Shown here one piece after another: positions 48,701 to 59,540 of a stretch of DNA of 64,000 bases. A program made the translations under genes and the position numbers. Below the pieces are notes generated by a model that made no database searches, was not told the DNA's origin, and was given only the letters and a program-made list of their open reading frames with translations. The first letter of the stretch is position 1. Each line of letters starts with the position of its first letter. The stretch spans positions 8,045,032 through 8,109,031 of the forward strand of contig CM067505.1 in NCBI GenBank assembly GCA_034509495.1. The letters run 5' to 3'. The stretch comes from Acestrorhynchus altus. Taxonomy: Eukaryota; Chordata; Actinopteri; Characiformes; Acestrorhynchidae.

Positions 48701-51700
48701 CTTGGTCTACAACATTATCAATAAATAATATAAATCACAGTAAAGAAGGTATTGGGCACGATATACAAACTATACCACATAACCTCTTACCACAGACAAC
48801 TTTTGAAAGCACTGAACAGTCATTTCTGACCACTGTGGAGCAGTTCCGCAGGTGGGAGTTGTGGTAGACGCAATCTGTGAGACAGGTACTATTAGATGGT
48901 GCTCTGCTTGTAGTCTGTGCAAACACGTCTCCACAGCCCAGACTTTGACACATCTCACTGGGCAATCTTTGTAGGCTCTCTTCAGTCAGAGTGATGTCCA
49001 ATTCTGACTTTGGTGACTGGAGAGTCCAAACACAGTGTTTGGGCCCTGGAGTGATGTAAGGAGCATCTGGCAGGAAGAGTCAGTTCAATTTATTTCAATT
49101 GAGTTCATCCGTATAGCACTTTTTACAACTAGCTCATGGTCATCAGAGTTGACAGCATAGGAAAACACAGAAATACACACAAACAGTGGTGCTTGAAATC
49201 CACATACAAACTTATGACCTTTTTTTATGTAGGCACTTTTATAGGGGCCACCTACTGTGGGTCACTGCCTAATCTGAGACATCCCAGCATTATTTAGTGC
49301 AGGTTGTCCTCAAATAAATAAAAGTCAATAAATCACAAGGTGTGATAGCCTGTGGTCAAAATCATATGACATCTCAATTATCCAATCTAAGATTAGGGTG
49401 TATCTTAAATGGAAAAGGCTCACATTAATTCACCAATCATTTCACAAATGACCCACACATAATATATACCATTTGTCTGGTAAATAAATACTTTATTTGC
49501 TGATGTGAGCTAGAAACTTTTACTGACATTTAGATGTTTTTCATATATATATAGCTTTTTATTCCATAAAAAAACAGTGTACTGTGTAACCTAATTCTAC
49601 TTGCTAAATCAACATTTATTGCTTAATCTGCATGACAGATTGCCTCAATCAGGGCACAACATCTTTAGATCAGCTCTTACCACAGATGATTTCAGATATG
49701 ACCAGCCTCCCGGCGAGAAACATGGCTGCAGTTGACCAGTGTGCTGTCGTGGTAGCCTGTGAGCAGCTTGAATTGGGGTCTGCAGCATGTTCTTTGAGCT
49801 GGTAAAGTTCCACTTGGCCCAGGGTCTGACACACTTGAGGCGAGGGGTTGCAAGGCTGTTTGAATACGGGCAAACTCTGATTCGCCTGGAAAGGTCACCT
49901 TCCAGGAGCACGGACTGGAGGCCTGAGTTATGTACAGTTTAGCTGGAGTAGAGACATGAAAGTGAAATGTAAAACCAAATAAACTCAATAAAGAAGGGTT
50001 TGTTTGATAACACTCAATACAATGGGAAAGTCCAAGAACTGAGTGCATAGCTAAGAAAAGACATTTCTAAACAACAGCAGATTTCAAGCTCTGGAAGCTA
50101 CTAGATCACTAGTGTCACTGTCTACATTCACATGAATTTTACATTTCCTTTGATTATAATCTGTATAGCACTTTTTACAACTAGCTCATGGTCATCAGAG
50201 TTGACAGCATAGGAAAACACAAATACACACAAACAGTGGTAGCCAAATCCCGCCTGACTTATGACCTTTTTTATGTAGGCACTTTTATAGGGGCCACCTA
50301 CTGTGGGTCTACTAATCAGAACTTATCCCAGCATTATTTAGTGCAGATTGTCCTCAAATAAATAAAGTCAATAAATCACAAGGTGTGATAGCCTGTGGTC
50401 AAATCATATGACATCTCAATTATCCAATCTAAGATTAGGGTGTATCTTGAATGCAAATTGGCCCACATTAATTCACCCAATCATTTCACAAATGACCCAC
50501 ACATAATATATCACCATTTGTCTGGTAAATAAATGCTATTTGCTGATGTGAGCTAGAGCTTTATAGTATTTAGACATTTCATATATATAGCTTTTTTATA
50601 TTCCATAAAAAATCAATGTATTACTGTGTATTAACCTAATTCTACTTGCTAAATCAACATTTGAGCTTAATCTGCATGACAGATTCAATCAGAGCACAAC
50701 ATCTTTAAAACCAGCTCTTACCACAAATGATTTCAGATAGGACCTTGCAGCCTCCCGGCGAAACATGGCTGCAGTTGACCAGTGTGCTGTTGTGGTAGAT
50801 GCAGCCCGTAAGGCAGCTTGAATTGGGGTCTGCAGCATGTTCTTTGAGCTTGTAAAGTTCCCCGCAGCCCAGGGTCTGACACACTTGAGAAGCGAGGGGT
50901 TGCAAAGGCTGTTTGAATACAGGCAAACTCTGATTCTCGCCTGGAAAGGTCACTGTCCAGGAGCACGGACTGGAGGTCTGAGTTATGTACAGTTTAGCTT
51001 GAGGAGAGAAATGAAAATGAAATTTAAAACCAAATAAACTCAATAAAGAAGGGTGGTTGGTAGACCGGGGGTTCGATTATCAGTCTGGGCAATTATAGTG
51101 TGCAACACCAATAAGTCCTTTGGCAAGACTCCTAACACTACTGTGGCCCAACTCTGTAATATGAGTAATCATGTAAGTCACTCTGGATAAGAGTGTCAGC
51201 TAAATACCATACATTTAAATGTCTATATGTGGCTCCTCAGTTTGACAGAATTCACATTTATGTTTCATTGTTCTGTGCGCATCAGTGTGGTCTCACTACT
51301 ATACCCAGCTTGCATTATGAAAATACATCTTGCAATCATTGAGAAGCCACCCTACTGTGACAAAAAGATCCTGACTGCAAGCATAACCACAGAGGTAGAG
51401 TAAACAGTTACAATATATACAGTGATGTGACATATAGCTTTCAAGCAATACAGTTGATTATCTGGCTTCCATCTCTATAAGCCAGCTATACTATAAACAT
51501 AGGAAATACAACATGCAATGCTGCAATCAAAGCAAACACCTCTGTTTAATCAGTATTATAACTTAAATGTAACATACGATAATGAAATATATTGATTTCC
51601 ATAGACTTCCCCAACAACTGAAAAAAAGAATGAATTTTCTTAAAAGACCTGAAAACAAAGGTTCAAACAAATTAAGATCTTTGTATCATTAGATTCTTAT

Positions 51701-54700
51701 CATATCTCAAAAATTGAAACATAGTATATGTTGGTTTTTTTTGCTGGTTTAGGTTTTTAGAAATGCTGCAAAATGACTGAATAAAATCTATTTACATTGA
51801 CTTCAATCTTTGATAACACTCAATACAATGGGAAAGTCCAAGGAGCTCAGTGTAAAGCTAAGAAACAACATTTCTAAACAACAGCAGATTTCAAGCTCGG
51901 TAGTTCCAACAACTGGATCTAAGTACAGGACACTGGAAGATGCAGCCACATCCAAAATTGGATGGTCAGAAACAACTGAGGAACCACCAAAGCAATGGAC
52001 TGGAAGCTACTAGATCACTAGTGTCACTGTCTACACTCACATGAATTTTACATTTCCTTTGACTAAGAGGCTACAATCCAAAACAGAAGCCTCTGCTTCA
52101 AAATTGACACATGCAGTACAGGCCAAAAGTTTGGACACACCTTCTCATTCTCAGTTTTCTGTATTTTCATGACACATATGGAGTTAATAGCCACCCTTTG
52201 CACTGATTACTGCTTTGGAATTCTCTTAATGACCTTCAAGAAGTAGTCATTTGAAATGGTTTTCCAACAGTCTTGAAGGAGTTCCCAGAGGTGGCTCACT
52301 GAGAGAATGCCAAGAGTGTGCAAAACAGTAATCAGAGCAAAGGTGGCAAGTGTAAAGGTGAGGCATTCAACCCCAATTAGTAATTTTGCAGCAATAGCTT
52401 AGCCATGGCCTGATGGTTAGGGGACCAGTGACTGGAAGATTGCTGGTTTGATACCCTGAACTGGCAGGACATGGCTGCCCACCACTCCATTCTGCCCCCT
52501 TGTGTGTGAATTCTCTAGTGTATATGCGCGTTCACTGCATGGACAGGGACAAATTCCCCTTTGTGCAAGCATAGTGGGTCTATTTGCAGGTTTATGTTTA
52601 CATATATTTATGGTAACATGATTCTCTATGGACATTGCCTAAAGTAGATGGAATAATGAAGAAGAACTACCTCAGAATTCCTTAACATTAACCCTATAAA
52701 AACCATCAGCTAGCCAAGTGATACATGCACACAACTGGGTCCTCTAACAGGACAATGACATTAGACACAGGTTACACAGATGAGAGACTGACCTTGGGCT
52801 CACCCTGCCACCTCTTTAGAGATTGACCATGGACTCCCCAACCACCTCTTTCCCACTAGCCCACCTGCCATCACCCACTATGTAGAAATTTACATGGACC
52901 ATAATTATCTCCTACTGTAACTTTCATTACTTTAGTACACCTGAGCATTACAGCAGACATTTGGTGGTTCAGTGTTTATATAATTATAAGTAGGTTGACC
53001 AGAAAAGGACGGGCTCTCCATTGTAAGCCTCCCAAATTTACTTCAGCTCTGATGGAGAATTTTCTTGCCACTGTTACACATTTGCTTGCCTGACGGGGGA
53101 CAATGTTTTTCTATTTCATGTCTTGTTCTTTTTATTGGACTTCTGACAGCTGTTATGTGACAGCATCAGTTGTACAAAGTGCTATACAAGTACATTTTAT
53201 TTGATTTAATTTGTTGGAACAGTTGGCAAAACTGACAAAGCAAACTAACATAAAGCTTTTGAATGGCATTACCAAAGTCCTGACCTTGACCTGCTGAAAA
53301 AATGTGAGCTGCGCTCAAAGGTCTAGACAGTGCCAGAAAACCAAGAAGTAATATATATTACTAGATTTATCTAAATGTTTTCACAGGCACACGGGTGAGA
53401 TCAATCTTTGAATAACTTGCTTGGGAGCACACTTTTGCATAGTACTGTTTGTACTGTTTTATATGGATCAAAAAGGTCTTAGCAAACTAAAAACAAAGGA
53501 TAATCTCATTTAAACCCAAAAAACGTTTTTTTCTCAGAATTTTAAAAAGTCTATAATGTTTGTGGCACTGATCACTGATCATTAGTATTTTGCACAAAGA
53601 GGTCAGATTTATTTTTTAGTTTCTCTTCCATCTTCATGTTTGATCAGTTGGATCTGATGTGCTAAACAGAGGCTTTTATACAAACTCATGATGTCTCTAC
53701 AGCTCGACTAGACACTATCAAATGCTAAGAAAATAATTCCCAAAATTTTATACAGATTTCTCTCCTAGGTTTACTGCAATTTGTTATACTGATATCATTT
53801 TACAAAGATAATTTTTGTATTATTTTTGAAAATAATATGAAACACAAGCATTGTATACAGATGCATTTCAATCAATTGGAATATCATCAAAAAGTTCATT
53901 TATCTCAGTAATTTGATTTAAAAATTAAAATGTGTATACATAATAATCATACATTGATGATTATAGCCTATAGACAATGAATACCCAAAATTCTGTATCT
54001 CAGAAAATCAATATTTCAATATTGTAGACACATGGTGTCACACTCTATTCAGCCAATCAAAACATAAATGAAAAGTTCAGTGAAAGGAAAAAGTTGGGTA
54101 GAAAAAAGTGCACAAGCAACAGAGTCAGAGCCTTGAAATGATTGTCAAGAAAAGATGATTCAAGAATGTGGGGGAGACTGCTGCTGGAGTCAGACACATC
54201 CAGGACATGGGCTACAATGGTTACATTATTTTGCCAAGATTCTGATGACATCAGAAGCAGGGCCAGAAGAAAAAAGTCTAGACTGGTGCTCGGTGGTCCA
54301 AAGTCTTGTTTTCAGATGAAAGTAAATTTTGCATTTCATTTGTAAATCAAGCTCCCAGAGTCTGTGATCTGTGATGGTTTGGGGAGTCATGTCTTCCATG
54401 TACCAGGACATCTTACAGCACCTCATGCTTCCTTCTGCTGACAAGCTTTATGGAGATGCATAATTCATTTTCCAGTGGGATTTGGCACCTGCCCATACTG
54501 CCAGAAGTACCTGGTTTAATAACCATAGTATCACTATGCTTGATTGGCCAGCAAACTCACCTGACCTGGGTGTTATCAAGAGGAAGATGTGAGACACTGG
54601 ACCCAAAAATGCAAAGAACCTGAAGGCTGCTATCAAGACATATAGAGAATAGCTCAGTGGTGCCACAGGCTGATCACCCCCATGCCATGCTGCATTGATG

Positions 54701-56978
54701 TTGTAATTCATGCAAAAGGTGCCCCAACCAAGTCTTGAGAGCATATACTGTGAATACCTTTCAGGAGGCCAACATTTATCTATTAAAAATCTTTTTTTTA
54801 ATTGTAATTTTCTAAAATTTGGGGTTTCCATTGACAGTAGGCCATAATGATCAATAGGTCACTCTGTGTGTAAAAATCTATGTAATGAGTTTTATATTTT
54901 GAATTTAATTACTGAAATAAATTTCTGATGATATCATGTATTTTGAAGCACTTGAAATGATTTAAATGATTTTAAGACTTTTGAATTTGCATATCTGATG
55001 TTTTTGCGCAACAGTGATGATCTTCAGTTTCAGTCTTACTATGTTCATCAAAGTGTACATATACTGCAGAAAGACACTTTCCAAAATGAATATCTCAAAA
55101 TCTTTCTGCAATAGAAAAATGTATTCAGCGTTCACTATGCCTAGACCTTCTGCTTCTGTTTCTGTTTTTCAAACCAGAAAGATTACATTGGAAGTGCGAC
55201 TGCACCTGCACCAACTCCTAAAAGAGTGCAACACACCACAACGTCAGCCACATCCTGTCACATACTCTTCGCTGATCAAACAACACTTACAATAGAGAAA
55301 AAAACAATGGTGACACTATACAAAGGAAATCAGATCATACAGAGAGAACATTTTCATGACACCGAGGACCAGTACAGAAATCCTATTGCTTCAGTCCCAA
55401 GTGAGTTCATTGTGTAGTTTTATTTCAGCAGCTTAAGATAGAATAAAACCTAAGTAAATATAATTCTTTCTTTCAGTAGACTTTGAGGTGGTGAAATTCT
55501 GAAGTGCTGAAAATATATAAGAAACTAGAAACAAGGCCCCAGACTCTAACCACATTATACACCACCCTCTAAACACCATTGACCACTGCATGACCACATA
55601 TAAAACTCTTCTGTGTATTACTTTTTAACCCAGGACAAAGGCTTCATCGGTAACTAAATTCACATTTAAAAAATTACTAATACAGATTCAATTATTATAA
55701 TAAATAATTTATTTATTTATTTATTTGTTTGTTTGTTTGTTTGTTTGTTTGTTTGTTTGTTTGTTTGTTTATTGTTGTTGTTGCTGTTGTTTTATGCAAT
55801 TGCTGTTATTTTTTAAATCAGTATCACAGGCCGTAACTTGAATTTGAAATAATTCACAACAGTTTCTGCCTCAAGATTAAAATCTGAATAATAAGACCAG
55901 AGTTCAAGAAATTAAAGGACACACATTGTTGAAAACTTAAATAAAAAAAAAGGAACCAATAAAAATGGTCAAATATTGGAAGGAAATCTCTTTTTACACA
56001 CTAAAAATGTTCAAAAACTTTGTAAAAAATTCTTTCTCCTGTAAAGCTCATGTTTTGGAGCTACAATGTTTTATATAATTATATAAACAATATGCAATTA
56101 ATCATGATAATCTAATATGATGATAATCTAATTTTACAATGACAGTCTTTTACAATAATTTCTGTGTACACAATTTCTATGAAAGTTTTATACATAATAA
56201 AAAAAAAGTGACATTTATAAAATCATTTATTTTACAACTGTTTTACAATGTTTATTTAATAGAAGTATGTTGATTCTTCAGGAATGAGCATGTGCACATA
56301 ACCTGATTAACCAGCCTTTAACCAACATTTAACATAAAGAGAATAAGAAAGGCAGTGGTTTTAGACAATAAAGGACCTTTTCTACATCACTCTGGTAAAA
56401 TGCCAAATGCAAATGCAATGATCTTATCCACACATAAACACAATATGCTTGCTTTTGCATTTGTTCTAAATAGTACTTTTTAAAGCAGTTTGCAGACTGT
56501 TAGTTTCAAAAATGAAAAGCTTGTCTCCCTCAGATAAGTATGCTCCAAAACCTTAACATATATATATATATCAACTATATATTGTTGTTTGCCCATTAAC
56601 CTTTTAAAAAATGTGGCTTCATTTGGTAACAAGCAAATGATTTTTGTCTGTTTTTTATACCTGATACTTTGGATCAAATAATGGTTCATTCAGATATGAG
56701 AGAGAGTTTAATTTGCTTGTTTTACTCTAAATAATGTTTTTAGGTTAACAGACAAAAACAACAGTTGTTACTGAATAACAGGGACATTCAGTATTTACAT
56801 TTCTGCTAAACTCTAACAGTGAGGATTACAAGGAACCTGCAGTGACTGCAACTAAAACAACTGACACAAAACATCTCAAACAAACACACCCAACTGAGAA
56901 TGTGAAACTGCATACAATGTACAGACCTCCACAGCAGAGGAGAGCTTGGAGGACCAGAATGATCCTGAAGGCCTCCAT
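39771..56978 (-). CDS. cd6: CD6-like scavenger-receptor (SRCR) membrane protein, 13 coding exons
   Basis: Probable T-cell co-receptor of the CD5/CD6 family. Exons in transcript order: 56978-56927, 50997-50722, 49066-48791, 47718-47404, 46640-46323, 46202-46143, 44459-44328, 42676-42560, 42470-42351, 42128-42054, 41619-41530, 41177-41049, 39958-39771. All junctions are phase 1 with GT-AG; the join is 2148 nt (715 residues). Parts: signal peptide (1-17), two degenerate CD5-domain-1-like SRCR domains (18-109, 110-201), two canonical eight-cysteine group B SRCR domains (202-306, 307-412; LTGG..C.GRVE and WGTVCDD), stalk, transmembrane segment (about 444-470) followed by RAKKKK, and a 240-residue tail. 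The tail has YDTDYEASDSG, SSTSSGECYENT (Y625), NYENT (Y640), repeated YSPVSADTD, and a final SDSDYDDVAY. STSSGE-Y-N and YDD motifs recall mammalian CD6. Mammalian CD5 and CD6 have three SRCR domains; four here is unusual. Exon 1 rests on signal-peptide quality and phase fit and has a weak donor (GTCTGT). CD5 or another SRCR relative remains possible. Confidence 0.8.
42747..43606 (-). mobile_element. Internally deleted Tc1-like transposon with intact TIRs, cd6 intron
   Basis: Terminal inverted repeats (left 42747-42773, right 43580-43605; core TTCAAAAGTTTGGGGTCAC) match at 25 of 26 positions, and TA dinucleotides flank both ends. A 142-codon minus-strand frame (43337-42909) joins a transposase N-terminal-type piece (KRELSSETRQSILVLRNEGY) directly to the C-terminal piece (LKPIELLWEQLD ... 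AVIAANGGFFDESKV). The DDE core between them is missing, so the element is not autonomous. It lies in the intron between the transmembrane exon and the first tail exon, in the same orientation as the gene. Confidence 0.9.
43860..44160. mobile_element. Tc1-type transposon fragment
   Basis: The right end TTCTAAAACTTTCGACCAGT, followed by ACTGTATATA, resembles a Tc1-family terminus. The interior shows no intact frame, and the left terminal repeat was not found. Confidence 0.45.
44470..46130. other. CD6-like intron between stalk and transmembrane exons
   Basis: 1.68 kb, AT-rich, with no exon, repeat or regulatory motif I can support. Confidence 0.5.
48150..48230. repeat. Second copy of the repeat at 26518
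   Basis: It shares about 26 identical bases (CCAATTCTGTTACATCAGCT, then AACAG) and weaker flanking similarity with 26505-26570. It lies in a CD6-like intron. Confidence 0.45.
49681..49942 (-). pseudogene. Frameshifted duplicate of the first SRCR-type exon of the CD6-like gene
   Basis: It aligns with the intact exon 50722-50997 along its whole length and keeps splice-like borders (donor GTAAGA, acceptor CCAG). It is 262 nt instead of 276. Six small indels (about -4, +2, -7, -2, -1, -2) break the frame repeatedly. Inclusion would break the protein: 262 is not a multiple of three. It is therefore a dead exon, or a poorly assembled stretch of what is really an intact fifth SRCR exon. Confidence 0.8.
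51053..51225 (+). mobile_element. tRNA-derived SINE
   Basis: GGTAGACCGGGGGTTCGATT is a tRNA-like B-box region. The 3' part AAGTCACTCTGGATAAGAGT, then GTCAGCTAAAT, is the widespread fish SINE tail. Present in duplication copy B, absent from copy A. Confidence 0.8.
51808..52067 (+). mobile_element. Tc1-like transposase fragments, scrambled
   Basis: ATGGGAAAGTCCAAGGAGCT begins a frame (MGKSKELS) like the N-terminus of Tc1 transposases. It then passes into short non-contiguous pieces (TTGSKYRTL, KIGWSE). A shorter version recurs at 49998-50152 in duplication copy A. Confidence 0.55.
52112..52360. mobile_element. Tc1 terminus and inverted internal fragment
   Basis: GTACAGGCCAAAAGTTTGGA, then CACACCTTCTCATTC, is a classic fish Tc1 terminal repeat. 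It is followed by the minus-oriented 3' transposase region (TTTTCCAACAGTCTTGAAGG) and then, from about 52300, plus-oriented sequence (GAATGCCAAGAGTGTGCAAA). The two orientations abut, which indicates a rearranged copy. Confidence 0.7.
52396..52640 (+). mobile_element. tRNA-derived SINE or SINE-like repeat
   Basis: It opens with a tRNA-like head (GCCATGGCCTGATGGTTAGG, then B-box-like GCTGGTTTGATACC) and continues with a non-tRNA body. It lies in the first intron of the CD6-like gene. The region 52640-53860 shows nothing further I can name. Confidence 0.6.
53862..54960 (+). mobile_element. Degenerate Tc1/mariner element with recognisable inverted ends
   Basis: The left end (GAATATCATCAAAAAGTTCA, TTTATCTCAGTAATTTGATT) pairs with the reverse complement of the right end near 54910-54945 (GATATCATCAGAAATTTATT, TCAGTAATTAAATTC). 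Between them are broken transposase frames, including a SPDLNP-like stretch at about 54540-54575 (LIGQQTHLTW in one frame, WPANSPDLG in another). Many frameshifts; inactive. Inserted in intron 1 of the CD6-like gene. Confidence 0.75.
55708..55785. repeat. (TTTA)n/(TTTG)n compound microsatellite
   Basis: TTTA units pass into about 12 TTTG units and then GTT units. The rest of 55000-56900 (CD6-like intron 1) is AT-rich and without recognisable features. Confidence 0.93.
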
Positions 56979-57030
56979 TCTTCATAAGCCTGCGATAAGT
57001 CCTCACGCTGTTAGAGCACTGAGCATCGTG

Positions 57031-57050
57031 ACTGAGAAGAAAGAAAGAAA
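57031..57050 (-). other. Possible splice acceptor in the CD6-like 5' UTR
   Basis: On the minus strand a pyrimidine tract (TTTCTTTCTTTCTTCTCAG) ends in AG just before 57031, 53 nt upstream of the proposed ATG. It suggests a further non-coding first exon upstream. No promoter was identified. Confidence 0.35.
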
Positions 57051-57796
57051 TGACACAAGCCGAGATAAAGCACACCTCTCATCTGCACATGCGGCCTCCT
57101 TTCAATCGTCTCCAAGACAAAAGGGGTGAAATCTGTTCTAACCTGTGTGTTAAGATTAATTATTTCATCACAATAAGGCTGTCAGCAGGTTATCATAACA
57201 GAAATATTTTTTTTATTTCAAAATGAACATTGAACTGAAGAAGATATGAAATAGGACTCCAAACAATGGCTTTTGTGTGAACATCTGAATTCACTGCTGA
57301 AATCATCATGAGGTAGTTGCAATGTGTTGTATTATAAAGCCTGATAGCAAAATTAAAATCAATCCTAAAATCGATTCTAATAAAAATATCATTATAAAAT
57401 TTAATTATTTCAACACCAGGACACTGGTTAAGCCTAGTCTCAGTCTAAATTACATTGCCAATGGGGAAAATGTTTTTTCATAGTTTGGGTTTTGCCTTAA
57501 TCTCAGTCTTTTTCCCCAAATGTTCATTAGATTGAATTATTTTTCAGTAACTGCTAAAAACAGAAATCAACTACTCTCTCTTTTGAATATTACAAATAGT
57601 GCAAAAGAATCTCAATAGTTTTCCAAGAGAAAGAAGGACACAAAACCATGTAATAAACATGTCATGGCAGATATGCTGTCATGAGTGACCAGTCCAGAAA
57701 TACAACAGCATCTTACCATTATGAGTAAACAAAATGTCATGAGATACTATTCATGGGTATGAATAATAAAAATAATCCAAATGAAAATATAGTTTT

Positions 57797-57822
57797 ATTA
57801 TTAGTATTAGTATTATTATTAT

Positions 57823-57864
<42 letters not shown>

Positions 57865-57890
57865 ATGTAGTTGTAGACATAGTTGTAGTA
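57797..57890. repeat. (TTA)n/(TAG)n trinucleotide repeat
   Basis: ATTATT units pass into about 14 TAG units at 57823-57865. It explains the leucine/isoleucine-rich minus-strand frame. Confidence 0.93.
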
Positions 57891-58074
57891 GTGGTAGTAT
57901 CAAAGTAATCATTGAAAGTTTTGTTTTGTTAACTAAGAGGTCATGAAGTTCGAATGCATTTGAAGCACTATGTTGAGATGGTGGATGTGTCTCTTTTGAC
58001 CTCCAGAGGGCGCTGTTGTGCAAACATTCCTAGAGTACATTAATGTCATTGCTAATGCCTCTTACAAACATATT

Positions 58075-58165
58075 TACATTTACATTTATGGCATTTAGCA
58101 GACGCCCTTATCCAGAGCTGTTCACTTAAATATCCTTAGCTATTAGACGAGGCTAGAATCCAGAG
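58075..58165 (-). mobile_element. SINE 3' tail fragment, minus orientation
   Basis: ACATTTATGGCATTTAGCAG, then ACGCCCTTATCCAGAGC, is the reverse complement of the same SINE tail seen at 51225. Only the tail is present. Confidence 0.75.
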
Positions 58166-58169
58166 ATTT

Positions 58170-59540
58170 CTCACATATGTTCAAATAATTATAGAATGTA
58201 ATCATAATAATGAAAATGACATATCTTACATAATCATAACAAAGAAAAGGACCTATCTTACATATTCTATTCAAATATTTATCTATTTATGAAAATTTTG
58301 AATAAATCAATTTTTGAATGCCTCTGAGCTCTTTGGCTTCAACAATAAAGAGCAAACCAAACTATGTCCTCCCAATTGCTCTCTATGTTCTTATCATTTG
58401 CAGTGGATGTGCTGAGCTGATTCTAATTTTAGGCATTTTAAGTAGTAATAAATTTGTCCTCATATTTTCCTCACAAGAAAATGGCATTTCTATGAGTTCC
58501 ATTTTACAAAGACATTTCTTAGCTGTGTGTGTTTAGTTATTTCACTTCAATTAAAATTATGAAAAAAAAGGTTTTAATATGTTTAAAAAAATAAAGGTTT
58601 TCATAGTGTCTTAATTTTTCATATGAATGTATGATCAGACATACGTCTGTTTGAGTTCTTGAGCAACAGACCTGACTTGCATTTGAAAATGTTGTAGTCG
58701 GAAACAGCAATTACAACGGGGATTACCATTCATCAGTCCGGGAAATATAGTGTTTTTTCACACACCTCTGCACCTGAGTCACTATGTCAATATGAGGATG
58801 AATCATTTCTGTGCTTACAAGCACCCACATCCACCCACATCCACTCAGGTGTTTGAATCAAGTGTACCTTTTGAGCCTACTTATTGAGTAAATAAGTAAA
58901 TACATATATCTGGTGAGCTTTATGGAAGAATCTATGAAGGTAGGAATCATACAAATACAGTTTCTTTTAAAACTATTCAACTCTGTCCTTAAAAGTGATC
59001 AGATTTCTCTGAAAGTCATTTGTCAAATTAAGTTTTCAAAAGTTTTATTTTTTGTATTTGCCAGCAAATCATTTCAAATCGTGCCAAAGAATCTCAGTTG
59101 GATTGACTGATGAGTTGGCTTTGCCTTGTCACTGGTATCACTGTTCTGCTAGAAAGGAAACTAAACTTCTCTCAAGCTTTAGTTTATCAGGATGTAGGGT
59201 TTGTGTTTTGCACCACCCATTTATCCTTCAATTTTAACAGTTCCCAGACATCAATAAAGAAAAGCATCCCCAGAAAATAATGATGCCACCCTGTACTTTA
59301 CTTTTGAGATGGTGCTTTGAGTTTGGAGAAATGTCTTTTATGTGTGATGCAGCTTCCATTCCCTCACAGTTGATCCAAAAGTGCTCACTGAGATATCAAA
59401 ACACTTTATTATATATTATTTTGTAGCATTGTCATGTCTTGTACACATCTGTAATTTTAGCCCCGATTTCTTTTGATTTTTTTTATCTTTTCACTGCTTT
59501 GCTTTGATTTCACAGCCTGTCCAGTGCTACAACAAATAAG
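58170..59540. other. Spacer with a possible very old transposon remnant
   Basis: AT-rich, with no gene. The part 59220-59420 (CCCCAGAAAATAATGATGCC, then ACCCTGTACTTTAC) is loosely like a decayed minus-strand Tc1 copy, compared with ATGATGCTCCCTCCACCATG at 35800. A short (GATG)n tract lies at 59558-59580. Confidence 0.35.

Larger units (their letters stand above)
49109..52067. repeat. Tandem duplication containing an SRCR-type exon
   Basis: Copy A (about 49109-50152) and copy B (about 50162-52067) start with GTATAGCACTTTTTACAACT and end with ACATTTCCTTTGA. Copy B has about 760 bp (51046-51807) absent from A, and about 110 bp more near 51900-52010. The copies differ by scattered substitutions and many 1-7 bp indels. 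Each carries one SRCR-type exon: intact in B (50722-50997), broken in A (49681-49942). Confidence 0.88.

Noticed and set aside
48226..48724. Overlapping frames of about 130 codons on both strands
   Set aside because: They lie in a CD6-like intron between two well-supported exons, with no family resemblance.
57751..58023. Minus frame with a leucine-rich hydrophobic run
   Set aside because: Produced by the (TAG)n/(TTA)n repeat; not a membrane protein gene.
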